64,000 nucleotides of DNA, from positions 8,195 through 72,194 of the forward strand of contig DASXIN010000076.1 in the NCBI GenBank assembly GCA_036497945.1. The letters are read 5' to 3'. The notes under the pieces were generated by a model that saw nothing but the letters and a program-made list of their open reading frames with translations, was not told the DNA's origin and searched no databases. Below, piece by piece: positions 33,107 to 42,900 of this stretch (position 1 is the stretch's first letter; each line of letters opens with the position of its first letter). Position numbers and translations under genes: made by a program. Source of the stretch: RYN-230 sp036497945. Its GTDB lineage: Bacteria > Actinomycetota > Actinomycetes > Streptosporangiales > Streptosporangiaceae.

Positions 33107-35498
33107 CCCGGGCCGGGCTCCGCGGGGCGCGGCCTCGGCCACGCACCAGATCACGGCGGTCCGGCGCCCGGCCCGGCGGCTGCGCGGGCCGCGGCCGGAC
33201 CGGCCGATCCGGGATGGGGCGGGACTGCGGCTCGTCGTGGGTCACGCTGACCGGCTGACCGTAGTGCTCGATCTCGAGCGGCGGGCCGGGGTCGTCCAGC
33301 ACGTAGCTGGCCTCGGCCGGCAGCACCTCGACCCGGATGCGGCGGCCGCGCAGGAAGACGGTGAAGCAGAGCCGGGTCAGCGCGGGCGGCAGCCGTGGCG
33401 CGAAGGTAGGCAGCTGGCCCACCCGGCAGCGCATCCCGCCGTAGCCGGCGACCAGCCCCATCCATGCCCCGGCCAGTGCGGCGAGATGCAGCCCGTCCCG
33501 GGTGTTGTGCTCCAGGTCGGCCAGATCCATCAGGGCCGTTTCGGCCAGATAGTCGTGGGCCAGGTCGAGGTGGCCGGTCTCGGCCGCGATGACGGCCTGG
33601 GCGGAGGCGGACAAAGAGGAATCCCGGACGGTGAGCGCCTCGTAGTAGACGAAGTTGCGCACCTTCTCCTCGGCGGTGAAACTGTCCGAGCACAGCTGCA
33701 TGGCCAGCACCAGGTCGGCCTGCTTGACCACCTGCTTGCGGTACAGATCGAAGTAGGGATAGTGGTTGAGCAGCGGGTAGGCACGCGCCGGGGTGCCGTC
33801 GAAATCCCAGACCTGGTGCTGGGTGAAGCCCTCGGCCTGTGGGTGCACGCCAAGTTTTTCGTCGAAGGGCAGCAGCATGCCGTCCGCCGCGGCCCGCCAG
33901 GCGGCGATCTCGTCGGCCGAGACGTGCATGTGCCGGGCCCGGGCTGGGTACCGCTCGGCCACGTCCGCGGCCGAGCGCAGGTTCTGCTGGGCCATCAGGT
34001 TGGTGAACACGTTGTTGTCCGCGATCGCGCTGTACTCGTCCGGCCCGGTGACCCCGTCGATGCGGAACGTGCCGGAGTCGTCCAGGTGGCCCAGCGATTG
34101 CCAGAGCCGCGCCGTCTCCACCAGTAGGTCGTGTCCAGTGGTGCGGGCGAACTGGTCGTCGCCGGTGGCGTCCACGTAGCGGACCACGGCCGCGGCGATA
34201 TCCGCGTTCACGTGGAAGGCGGCCGTGCCGGCCGGCCAGTAAGCGGAGTTCTCCTCGCCTGCGATGGTGCGCCACGGGAACGCGGCGCCGCGCAGGCCGA
34301 GCTGGCGGGCCCGCTCGGTCGCCCGGGGCAGCGTGCTGTGCCGCCAGCGCAGCTCGTGCGCGGCGGCGTCCGGGGTGGTGTAGGTGAGCACCGGGAGCAC
34401 GTAGGTCTCGGCGTCCCAGAACGTGTGCCCGTCGTAGCCGTTGCCGGACAGCCCCTTGGCCGGAATCGGGCGGCCCTCGGCCCGCGCCCCGGCCTGCAGC
34501 ACGTGGAACAGGCCGAACCGGACCGCCTGCTGGATCTCGTCGTCGCCGTCCAGTTCCACGTCGGCCCGGCTCCAGAAGTCGTCCAGGTAACCACGCTGCT
34601 CGGCGCACAGCGCGTCCCAGCCGGACTCGGCCGCGACTAGCAGCGCCCCCTCGACCTGGTCGCGCAGCGCGGGCCGGGACCGGACCGCGGACCAGCCGTA
34701 GCCGACGAACTTGATCAGGTTGAGCTGCTGGCCCTCGTTGAGCCGGCCGCCGACGGTCAGCCGGGCTAGGTCAGGCAGGGTCTCGCAGGACTGGTACAGC
34801 TGCGCGTCGGAGATCACCCGGTGCTCCATGGCGGCGCACATGGTCAGGTCGCTGTTCCGGGTCCGGTGCATCAGCCCGGCCCGCTGCTGGGTGGAGCCGT
34901 GCTCGAGTGCTTCCAGCGGCGCCTCCAGCACGGCCGCGACCCGGGGATCGCCGCTGACCGGGGGCAGCTGCTCGTTGGCCACCAGCTCGGACTGGAGCAC
35001 GACCCGGACCGGGCCGTCCAGCGACTCGACGTGGTAGTTGATGGCCGCGATCGAGCGCTGGGTGAACGAGACCAGCCGGACCGCAGTGACGCGCACCGGC
35101 CGCCCGGCCGGGGACACCCACTCGACTGTGCGGCTGAGCGTGCCGGCCTGGAAGTCCAGCACCCGCTCGTGCCGCAGCAACTGACCATAGCGCACGTCGA
35201 ACGGCTCGTCGTCGACCAGCAGCCGGATCAGCTTGCCGTTGGTCACGTTGATCATCGTCTGGCCGGACTCCGGGTAGCCGAAGCCCGCCTCCGCGTAGGG
35301 CAGCGGGCGCTGCTCGTACACCCCGTTCAGATACGTCCCGGGCAGGCCGTGCGGCTCCCCCTCTTCCAGGTTCCCGCGCCAGCCGATATGCCCATTGGCC
35401 AGGGCGAACAACGACTCGGTCTGGGCCAGCATGCCCTGGTGCAGTTCGGTCTCGCGCAGGCACCAGGGGTCGACCGGGAAGGATGGGTGCTTGATCAT
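33081..35498 (-). CDS. GH65 disaccharide phosphorylase (trehalose/maltose/kojibiose type)
   Basis: This 805-residue family 65 protein has an N-terminal beta-sandwich (about 1-260), an (alpha/alpha)6 catalytic domain with GNGYDGHTFWDAETYVLPVL, the general acid Glu488 in DGVTGPDEYS and KQADLVLAMQL, and a C-terminal jelly-roll. It would phosphorolyse an alpha-glucosyl disaccharide to beta-glucose 1-phosphate. Linkage specificity cannot be read. The next-upstream gene is beta-phosphoglucomutase, which overlaps it (ATGA), so the pair channels to glucose 6-phosphate. An unusual Arg/Pro-rich tail of about 45 residues overlaps the convergent PPOX gene. Confidence 0.93.
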   Translation of the reverse strand: MIKHPSFPVDPWCLRETELHQGMLAQTESLFALANGHIGWRGNLEEGEPHGLPGTYLNGVYEQRPLPYAEAGFGYPESGQTMINVTNGKLIRLLVDDEPFDVRYGQLLRHERVLDFQAGTLSRTVEWVSPAGRPVRVTAVRLVSFTQRSIAAINYHVESLDGPVRVVLQSELVANEQLPPVSGDPRVAAVLEAPLEALEHGSTQQRAGLMHRTRNSDLTMCAAMEHRVISDAQLYQSCETLPDLARLTVGGRLNEGQQLNLIKFVGYGWSAVRSRPALRDQVEGALLVAAESGWDALCAEQRGYLDDFWSRADVELDGDDEIQQAVRFGLFHVLQAGARAEGRPIPAKGLSGNGYDGHTFWDAETYVLPVLTYTTPDAAAHELRWRHSTLPRATERARQLGLRGAAFPWRTIAGEENSAYWPAGTAAFHVNADIAAAVVRYVDATGDDQFARTTGHDLLVETARLWQSLGHLDDSGTFRIDGVTGPDEYSAIADNNVFTNLMAQQNLRSAADVAERYPARARHMHVSADEIAAWRAAADGMLLPFDEKLGVHPQAEGFTQHQVWDFDGTPARAYPLLNHYPYFDLYRKQVVKQADLVLAMQLCSDSFTAEEKVRNFVYYEALTVRDSSLSASAQAVIAAETGHLDLAHDYLAETALMDLADLEHNTRDGLHLAALAGAWMGLVAGYGGMRCRVGQLPTFAPRLPPALTRLCFTVFLRGRRIRVEVLPAEASYVLDDPGPPLEIEHYGQPVSVTHDEPQSRPIPDRPVRPRPAQPPGRAPDRRDLVRGRGRAPRSPARVSRRSAGQ

Positions 35499-36259
35499 CG
35501 GTCCGCCATCAGCTCGGAGAGGTCGCTGACGACGACATCGGCACCGGACGTGCGCAGCGCGTCGGCCTGGCCGACCCGGTCCACGCCGACCACGTAGCCG
35601 AAGTGACCGGCCCGGCCCGCGGCCACCCCGGCCAGCGCGTCTTCGTAGACCACCGCCGCGTCCGGCGGCACGCCAAGCGCCCCGGCCGCGGCCAGGTAGG
35701 TGTCCGGCGCGGGCTTGCCTGCCAGGTGCTGCTGCGCGGCCACCACGCCGTCCACGATCGTGTCGAACATGCCGGTAAGGCCGGCCGAAGAGAGCACGCT
35801 GGCGGAGTTCGCGCTGGAGGTGACCACGGCCCGGCGCAGCCCGGCCGCGATGACCGCGTGCAGGTAACGCACCGAGCTCGGGTACGGCTGGACGCCATCC
35901 TGGGCGATCCGGCGCAGCACGATCTCGTTCTTCAGGTTGCCCAGCCCCGTTATGGTCAGCTTCCCCGGCTCGTCCTCCGCGCCGCCCTCGGGCAGCTCGA
36001 TCCCCCGGGACTCCAGGAACGAGCGCGTGCCGTCGGCCCGCGGCTTCCCGTCCACGTAGTTGTCATAGTCCGCCGCCGCATCGAACGGGGCCAGGTGCTC
36101 TCCGGTCCGCTCCCCCCACTGGCGGAGGAAACCGTCGAACATCTCTTTCCAGGCGGCCGCGTGCACCACGGCCGTCTGGGTGAGTACGCCATCGAGATCG
36201 AACAGGCAAGCCCGGCTGTGCTCCGGGATGCCAAGATCACTATTTATGCTGGCGGGCAC
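35495..36259 (-). CDS. Beta-phosphoglucomutase-type HAD hydrolase
   Basis: This 254-residue HAD protein has CLFDLDGVL (nucleophile Asp21, acid/base Asp23), VVTSSANSASVL, GKPAPDTYL and VVYEDALAGVAAGRAG. The Asp-x-Asp start and the cap-domain inserts fit the family found beside GH65. It converts beta-glucose 1-phosphate to glucose 6-phosphate. It is upstream of and translationally coupled to the GH65 gene. Confidence 0.9.
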   Translation of the reverse strand: MPASINSDLGIPEHSRACLFDLDGVLTQTAVVHAAAWKEMFDGFLRQWGERTGEHLAPFDAAADYDNYVDGKPRADGTRSFLESRGIELPEGGAEDEPGKLTITGLGNLKNEIVLRRIAQDGVQPYPSSVRYLHAVIAAGLRRAVVTSSANSASVLSSAGLTGMFDTIVDGVVAAQQHLAGKPAPDTYLAAAGALGVPPDAAVVYEDALAGVAAGRAGHFGYVVGVDRVGQADALRTSGADVVVSDLSELMADR

Positions 36260-36356
36260 GAGATCAGCTTAGAGTCCAGGCGCCGGGCTGGGGAGGGCGG
36301 GTTGTGGGTGGGGCTGGTCCCGGCGCGCGCGGCGGGCGCCCCGTAGCGTGGCTGGC

Positions 36357-36851
36357 GTGACTGCCGCTGAGTATCCCGCCGACGCTGGTCCACCGCTCCC
36401 CGCCATCCCGGCGTCGGCCGGGGCAGTGATCTTCGATCGGGCCGGGCGGCTGCTGATCCTCAACCCGGTGTACAAATCGGGCTGGACCATCCCGGGCGGG
36501 GTGATGGAGGCGGACGGCGAGACCCCGTGGGCGGCGTGCCGCCGCGAGGTCCGCGAGGAGTGCGGCCTGGACGTGCAGCGGGGCCGGCTGGCCTGCGTGG
36601 ACTTCCGGCGCCCCCGGCCCGGCAAGCCAGGCGGCATGCGCTTCCTGTTCGACTGCGGCGCACTGCCCGGCCAGGAGCTGGCCGGCATCGTGCTGCAGCC
36701 GGAGGAGATCTCCGAGTACCAGCTGCTGCCGGTGCCGGATGCGCTGGATCTGCTGCGCAAGCCGATCCGGCGGCGGGTCCGGGCCGCGCTACGCGGCAAG
36801 GGGACCTGCTACCTGGAGGACGGCCGCCGGGTGCCCGGCGTGGCGGGCTGA
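36357..36851 (+). CDS. Nudix hydrolase
   Basis: This protein of about 164 residues has a Nudix box, GGVMEADGETPWAACRREVREECGLD, with the REVREECGL core intact. The spacing before the first Glu appears one residue longer than the usual G-x5-E. A GTG at 36357 (VTAAEYPADAG) or one at 36348 is the start. The substrate is unknown; it could be a nucleoside diphosphate derivative. Confidence 0.85.
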   Translation: MTAAEYPADAGPPLPAIPASAGAVIFDRAGRLLILNPVYKSGWTIPGGVMEADGETPWAACRREVREECGLDVQRGRLACVDFRRPRPGKPGGMRFLFDCGALPGQELAGIVLQPEEISEYQLLPVPDALDLLRKPIRRRVRAALRGKGTCYLEDGRRVPGVAG

Positions 36852-36926
36852 GCACCGGCCAGGACGGGCACCGGCCTGGCACTGGCGTTAGGCAGCCTGA
36901 TCGCCCGGTATCCGTGAGGCGCGCGG

Positions 36927-37769
36927 TTACTCGCCGGGGACGGAGACCACCGGGCCGTGCGCGTGGTGGAGCACCGGGTGGGTGACCGAGCCGACGCTGC
37001 GGCGATGCCCGGCGCCGCGCGCGTGCCGGCCCAGCACGACCAGCTCGGCCCGGGCTGACGCGCCGGCCAGCACCCGGCCTGGATGCCCATGTATGATCTC
37101 GGCGCTGGCCGACACGTCCGGGTACTTCTCCCGCCAGCTAGCCAGCAGCGCGTCCAGGGTGCGCTGCTCCTCGTCCGGTGGCTCCTCGTGCCCGCCGAGC
37201 AGGGACCGGGACCGGGCGTGCGTGGCGACCAGCCGGGCCTGGCGCAGCGCGGCCTCCTCGAAGGCAAAGCCGAGGGCGGCGGCGGAATCCGCCCGGTCGT
37301 GCACGCCGACCACGATCTGCGGGGGCGTGGCCGTGGCCTCCTCCCGCACCACGACCACCGGGCAGGCGGCGTGGGTGGCCGCGTACCGGCTCACCGAGCC
37401 GAGGATGAGCGTGCGGAACCCGCCGGCCCCGCGCGAGCCGAGCACCAGCATCAGGGCGTCCTGCCCGCTGTCCGCCAGGGCGGTGGCGGGCGCCGCGTGC
37501 TCGAGCAGCGTGGTTTCGATGGCTACCCCGGGGGCCGCCGCGGCGGCCTGACTGGCCGCGGCGGACAGCGCTTCGGCCGTGTCTTCCTCGATGTGCCCGG
37601 CCACCGTGTCGTGGGTGGCCGGGTTCGGGCTCATCCGGGGCGGCATCGACGCGACGGCCACGATGCGCAGCGACGTCCCGCGCAGTGCGGCCTCGCGGGC
37701 CGCCCATTCGACCGCCTGCACCGATTCCGGCGAGCCGTCCGCCCCAGCGACTATTGGCTTCGTTGCCAT
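36927..37769 (-). CDS. Universal stress protein, tandem two-domain
   Basis: The 280-residue protein has two Usp domains. The first (about 1-145) has an intact loop GSRGAGGFRTLILGSVSRYAATHAACPVVVV. The second (about 150-280) has GRHARGAGHRRSVGSVTHPVLHHAHGPVVSV. GAGGAGG six bases before the ATG at 37769 fixes the start. A DosR-like box lies at 37906-37919, 136 bases upstream. Confidence 0.93.
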   Translation of the reverse strand: MATKPIVAGADGSPESVQAVEWAAREAALRGTSLRIVAVASMPPRMSPNPATHDTVAGHIEEDTAEALSAAASQAAAAAPGVAIETTLLEHAAPATALADSGQDALMLVLGSRGAGGFRTLILGSVSRYAATHAACPVVVVREEATATPPQIVVGVHDRADSAAALGFAFEEAALRQARLVATHARSRSLLGGHEEPPDEEQRTLDALLASWREKYPDVSASAEIIHGHPGRVLAGASARAELVVLGRHARGAGHRRSVGSVTHPVLHHAHGPVVSVPGE

Positions 37770-38153
37770 GCCGACCTCCTCAAGCCCGGCCATTCCTGGT
37801 GTAGCTGATACCCACCCTGGCCGGTGATGCCGCACGGGACAAGAGACGAACCACCCGGGGCGCGGCGGGCCAGTGCGCCCGGACCAGCGCCGTGGGGTCT
37901 CGGGTGGGACGACGGTCCCGGGGTCCCGGGCCTAAAGCCCCTGTCCGCCGGCTGGGCGGGCGAGCAGCCTGGGTGCTGTGTCACCCGCCGCGCGAGTGCA
38001 GAGCGGTGGCAGGCCTGCTGGGGGCGGGCCGGGACAGGGCGGTCTCGTGGGAGCGTCCGACCCACCGTCGTTAAGGCGGGGCCCGGCCCCGGCGCCACGC
38101 GGGGCCCTCGCGCGGCGGGTGCCGCCATGCCCGCGGAGCGCTGGTCGGCCGGG
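37770..38153. other. Gene-free stretch with a regulatory site
   Basis: No gene is supported. It holds the DosR-like box upstream of the tandem Usp gene and the 3' flank of the Nudix-like gene. Confidence 0.5.
37906..37919. promoter_or_regulatory. DosR/DevR-like box
   Basis: GGGAC-GACG-GTCCC is a perfect core match to the dormancy-regulator box, 136 bases upstream of the tandem Usp gene. Confidence 0.55.
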
Positions 38154-39293
38154 TCAGCCAAGCAGGGCGCGGCGGTGCTGCCAGGCCAGCCGGAGCAGCG
38201 CGGCCCCGGCGGTCTGCATGGGCTCGGCGCCGCCGGTCAAGCGGGCCACGGTATCCGCGGTGAACGGGATGGCGGCCGACCCGTTCTCGGTCACCACCCG
38301 GCCTTCCGCGTTGGCCGTGACCAGGTCACGGAACAGGCGATCGAAGACGGCGCTGTCGAACACCGCCACGGTGAGCAGATCGGTGGCCAGGGTGAGCGGG
38401 TCCACGCCCAGGCCGACGCAGTGCACCCGCAGCGTGCCCGCGTCCCGGGCGGCGGCCAGCTCGCGGGCGAACGGCCACTGCTCGTAGTCCAGCACCCCGT
38501 CGCGGGTCGGGTAGTCCTCCGAGCCGCCGAGGAGTTCCTCACTGAACTCCCGGGTCATGCACCGCCACAAGCTGAAGTCGGCCTGCTGGGCGGCGGGCCG
38601 GTCGGTCACCGGCTGGAAGATGCCGGCCGGCATGACCTGGTAGGCGCCGCCGGCGTGGTTCACCCGGGCCGGGTCCCGCCAGTGCAGCAGGAACGACGCC
38701 GCGCCATCGGCGGCCCGGCGCAGCGTCAGCGTGGTGACGGCGGTGAGTGCGCTGCGCTGGCCGAGCTGGCATGGGTCGCCGAGCGCGGCGCGCAGCGGCA
38801 GGTCAGCCAGGCCGACGGGGCCGTGGCCGCCGGCCCGGTCCTGGGCGGCGGCCAGTTCGTGGGCCACGGCGTGGCCCAGGTTCATCGCGTCGAAGTACCG
38901 GGCCGCGGCCATGCTGAGCCGGGCCGGATCATCCAGGGTGGCGTCCAGCAGCCGGTAGCAGACCCGGTTCTGAAACAGAGCGGGCGGGTCCACCACCGCG
39001 ACCGCCGCCGCATAGCTGGGAAACGGGCCGCCCGGCGCCTGCTGCGGGAGCAGGTGCGCCGCCGCGGCCGCGGTTGCGTCGGTGCGCGGGGCCGGCGGCT
39101 GGCCGGTCCAGTCCAGGGCTATCCCGGCCAGCTCGACCGGCGCGGTGGGCAGCCAGTCCGGGCGGCACAGCAGGTCGGTACCGGCCGCCCGGGTCGCGCC
39201 GGGATACAGCCGGGCCGCCTGGGCAGCCAGGGCGAGCCGGTGCTGGTTGACCATACGCCGGACCTGTCGCCAGCGGTCCGCGGTCTCAGTCAT
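38154..39293 (-). CDS. Hypothetical protein with a Nudix-like segment
   Basis: The 379-residue soluble protein has an uncharacterised N-terminal half. The central stretch HAGGAYQVMPAGIFQP followed by WRCMTREFSEELLGGSEDY resembles the Nudix beta strand and REUxEE helix, with an unusual spacing and no clear G-x5-E. No DNA-binding motif was seen. The ATG at 39293 is used. It is divergent from the FMN reductase gene. The function is unknown. Confidence 0.75.
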   Translation of the reverse strand: MTETADRWRQVRRMVNQHRLALAAQAARLYPGATRAAGTDLLCRPDWLPTAPVELAGIALDWTGQPPAPRTDATAAAAAHLLPQQAPGGPFPSYAAAVAVVDPPALFQNRVCYRLLDATLDDPARLSMAAARYFDAMNLGHAVAHELAAAQDRAGGHGPVGLADLPLRAALGDPCQLGQRSALTAVTTLTLRRAADGAASFLLHWRDPARVNHAGGAYQVMPAGIFQPVTDRPAAQQADFSLWRCMTREFSEELLGGSEDYPTRDGVLDYEQWPFARELAAARDAGTLRVHCVGLGVDPLTLATDLLTVAVFDSAVFDRLFRDLVTANAEGRVVTENGSAAIPFTADTVARLTGGAEPMQTAGAALLRLAWQHRRALLG

Positions 39294-39351
39294 GGAGCCC
39301 TACGCTAGGGGCAGCGCGCCGGAGCCCTCATCCCGTTCAGGAGTTACCCCC

Positions 39352-39987
39352 GTGCCTAAGCCCCTGCTTCAGATCATCATTTGCAGCACCCGTCCCGGCC
39401 GGGTGGGCCCGGCCGTCGCCGAGTGGATGACCGCGACCGCCCAGGCGGACGGCCGGTTCGAGGTGGAAGTCGTCGACCTGGCCGAAGTCAACCTGCCGAT
39501 GTTCGACGAACCCAAGCACCCCCGGTTCCGGGACTACCAGCACCAGCACACCAAGGACTGGAGCGCGACCATCGACCGGGCGGACGGTTTCATCTTCGTG
39601 GTGCCCGAGTACAACTACGGCTACAACGCGGCGACCAAGAACGCCATCGACTATCTGAACCATGAGTGGAAGTACAAGCCGGTTGGTTTTGCCAGCTACG
39701 GCGGGGTGGGGGCGGGCACCCGGGCGGTGCAGCAGCTCAAGCAGGTGATGACGACCCTCAAGATGGTGCCGCTGTTCGAGGCGGTGAACATCCCGTTCGT
39801 GCAGCAGTTCCTGGACGCGGGCAAGCGGTTCCAGCCCAACGAGGTGCTGACCGAGGCGGCCGCCGCCATGCTGGACGAACTGGTTCTGCTGGCCGGCACG
39901 CTCCGGCCGCTGCGCATCCCGGAGCGGCCCGAGCCGGCCGAGCCGGAGACCGAAGACATCGACCCCGACGCCGAGCCCGCCCGCTAG
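39352..39987 (+). CDS. NADPH-dependent FMN reductase family protein
   Basis: This 211-residue flavodoxin-like protein has the FMN phosphate loop ICSTRPGRVGPAVAEW and the isoalloxazine contact VPEYNYGYNAATKNAIDYL. SYGGVGAGTRAVQQLKQV gives the third contact loop. An acidic tail ends it. AGGAG eight bases before the GTG at 39352 supports the start. It would reduce flavin or quinone substrates in the cytoplasm. It overlaps the convergent oxoprolinase gene by four bases. Confidence 0.9.
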   Translation: MPKPLLQIIICSTRPGRVGPAVAEWMTATAQADGRFEVEVVDLAEVNLPMFDEPKHPRFRDYQHQHTKDWSATIDRADGFIFVVPEYNYGYNAATKNAIDYLNHEWKYKPVGFASYGGVGAGTRAVQQLKQVMTTLKMVPLFEAVNIPFVQQFLDAGKRFQPNEVLTEAAAAMLDELVLLAGTLRPLRIPERPEPAEPETEDIDPDAEPAR

Positions 39988-42900
39988 CCGGCGGGCGGCC
40001 CGTCCGGCTGCGCCGGCGGCGGGCCGTAGCCACCACCGCCCGGGGTCTCCAGCACGAACACGTCGCCCGCGGCCATCTGCACGGTGTCGCAGCCGCCCAT
40101 CTCGGTCACCCGGCCGTCGGGGTGCTCCACCCACTGCCGGCCGAGGGCACCGGGCGGGCCGCCCGCCATGCCGTACGGCGGGACCCGGCGGTGGCTGCTC
40201 AGCATGCTCACCGTCATCGGGGCCAGGAAGCGCAGCCGCCGCTGGCCGCCGTCGCCGCCGCGCCACCGGCCCGCGCCACCGCTGCCCCGGCGGATTTGGT
40301 AGGACTCCAGCCGGACCGGGTAGCGCCACTCCAGCACCTCGGGGTCGGTGAGCCGGGAGTTGGTCATGTGCGTCTGCACCACCGAGGTGCCGTCGAAGCC
40401 GTCCCCCGCCCCGGATCCGCTGGACACCGTCTCGTAGTACTGATGGCTGGCGCTGCCGAACGTGACGTTGTTCATCGTGCCGGACCCCTCGGCCTGCACG
40501 CCCAGCGCGGCGTACAGCGCGCCGGTCACCGCCTGCGACGTCTCCACGTTCCCGGCCGCGACGGCCGCCGGGTACACCGGCGCCAGCAGGCAGCCCGGCG
40601 GGATGATCACGGTGACCGGCTTGAGGCAGCCCGAGTTCAGCGGGATCTCGTCGTCCACAAGGGTGCGCAGCACGTACAGCACGGCGGCCATGGCCACCGA
40701 CGACGGGGCGTTGAAGTTGCCCGGCAGCTGGGCCGAGGTGCCGGTGAAGTCGATCTCCGCGGTCCGCGCCGCCTGGTCCACTCGCACCGCGACCTTGATC
40801 ACCGCACCGCTGTCAAGCTCGTAGCGGTACTCGCCGTCGCGCAGCCGGGTGATGACCCGGCGCACCGCCTCCTCGGCGTTGTCCTGCACGTGGCCCATGT
40901 AGGCGGTCACCACGTCCAGGCCGAAGTCGGCCACCAGCTGGCGCAGCTCGGCCACGCCCTTCTCGCACGCGGCCACCTGCGCGCGCAGGTCGGCCAGGTT
41001 GGCGGCCGGGTCACGGGACGGGAACTCGGCCGAGCCGAGCAGATCGGCGGTGGCCGCCTCGCGCAGCTCGCCGCCCTCGACCAGCCGCCAGTTGTCGATC
41101 AGCACGCCCTCTTCCTCGACCCGGGTGCTGAACGCCGGCATCGACCCGGGCGTGATCCCGCCGATCTCGGCGTGGTGGCCGCGGGACGCGACGAAGAACA
41201 GGATGTCCCCGGCCCGGTCGCCCGCCCCGAACACCGGGGTGACCACGGTGATGTCCGGCAGGTGCGTGCCGCCGTGATACGGGTCGTTCAGGATGAACAC
41301 GTCGCCCGGCTTGATGGCACCGGCGTTGCGGCTGATCACCATCTTGATGCTCTCGCCCATCGAGCCCAGGTGCACCGGCATGTGCGGCGCGTTCGCGATG
41401 AGCTGGCCGGTGCTGTCGAACACGGCGCAGGAGAAGTCCAGCCGCTCCTTGATGTTGACCGAGTGCGCGGTGCTGCGCAGCCGCACGCCCATCTGCTCGG
41501 CGACCGACATGAACAGGTTGTTGAAGATCTCCAGCAGCACCGGGTCGGCTTGGCGGCCGACGGCGCGCCGGGCCGGGGCCGGGCCGGCCCGGGTCAGCAG
41601 CAGGTCGCCCTGGCCGGTCAGCTCGGCCTGCCAGCCCGGCTCGACCACCGTGGTGGCGAAGTCCTCGGCGATGATGGCCGGCCCGGGCAGCACCGCGCCG
41701 GGGTGCAGCCCGCCGCGCGGCACCAGGTCGACCTCGGCCCACCGGCCGCCGGTGAACATCGGCACCCGCGCCGCGCCCGCTGGAACCGGGCCGCTCGGCG
41801 CCGGAGCCTGGCCGGCCGGTGCCAGGCTGGCCGCCACGACGGGCTCCGGGGCCGCGGTCGCCTCCACCGACACCGCCTCAAGCAGCACCGGCTTGTCCGG
41901 CATCAGGAAGGAGAACTGCTGCCGGTAGGCCGCCTCGAACGCGCGGACCAGCTCCGGCTGGTCGGCCAGCGGCACGGCCAGCGCCGTGTCCGTGCCCGCG
42001 TACCGCAGGTGACCACGGTGTACCACCCGGACCTTTTCTTGCCCAACGCCCTCACCGGCCAGCTCATCCCGCGCCGCCGACTCCAGTTGCCGGGCCAGGT
42101 CGGCCGCGCCGGCCAGCGTGTCCGCGGACAGTTCGGCCTCCACGGCTGACTCGCGCATCGCGGTGACATCGGCCAGGCCCATGCCGTAGGCGGACAGCAC
42201 CCCGGCCAGCGGATGGATCAGCACCGTGGTCATGCCGAGCTGGTCGGCCACCGCGCAGGCGTGCTGGCCGCCTGCGCCGCCGAACGTGGCCAGCACGTAC
42301 CGGGTGATGTCGTAGCCGCGCTGCACCGAGATCTTCTTGATCGCGTTGGCCATGTTGGCCACCGCGATCTCCAGGAAGCCGGCCGCCACGTCCGCGCTGC
42401 TGCGCGGCTGGGCGTCGGCCGCGCTGATCTGCTCGGCCAGGTCGGCGAAGCGCTGGGCGGTGACGTCGGCGTCCAGCGGCTGGTCGCCGCCCGGGCCGAA
42501 CACCCGCGGGAAGTAGCCGGGCTGGATCCGGCCCAGCATCAGGTTGGCGTCGGTCACGGTCAGCGGGCCGCCGTGCCGGTAGCAGGCCGGTCCCGGGTTG
42601 GCGCCCGCCGAGTCGGGCCCGACCCGGAACCGGGTGCCGTCGAAGTGCAGTACCGACCCGCCGCCCGCGGCCACGGTGTGGATGCTGAGCATCGGCGCCC
42701 GTATCCGGACCCCGGCCACTTCGGTCTCGTACTGCCGCTCGAACTCCCCGGCGAAGTGCGACACGTCGGTGGACGTGCCGCCCATGTCGAAGCCGATGAC
42801 CCGGCCGAATCCGGCCGCGGCGCTGCTCCGGGCCATGCCGACGATGCCGCCCGCCGGGCCGGACAGGATGGAGTCCTTGCCGCGGAACCGGCGCGCGTCG

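Noticed and set aside
39666..42149. Long open frame antisense to the oxoprolinase gene
   Set aside because: Its translation is Arg/Gly/His-rich with no domain. It arises from the high GC content of the real gene on the other strand.
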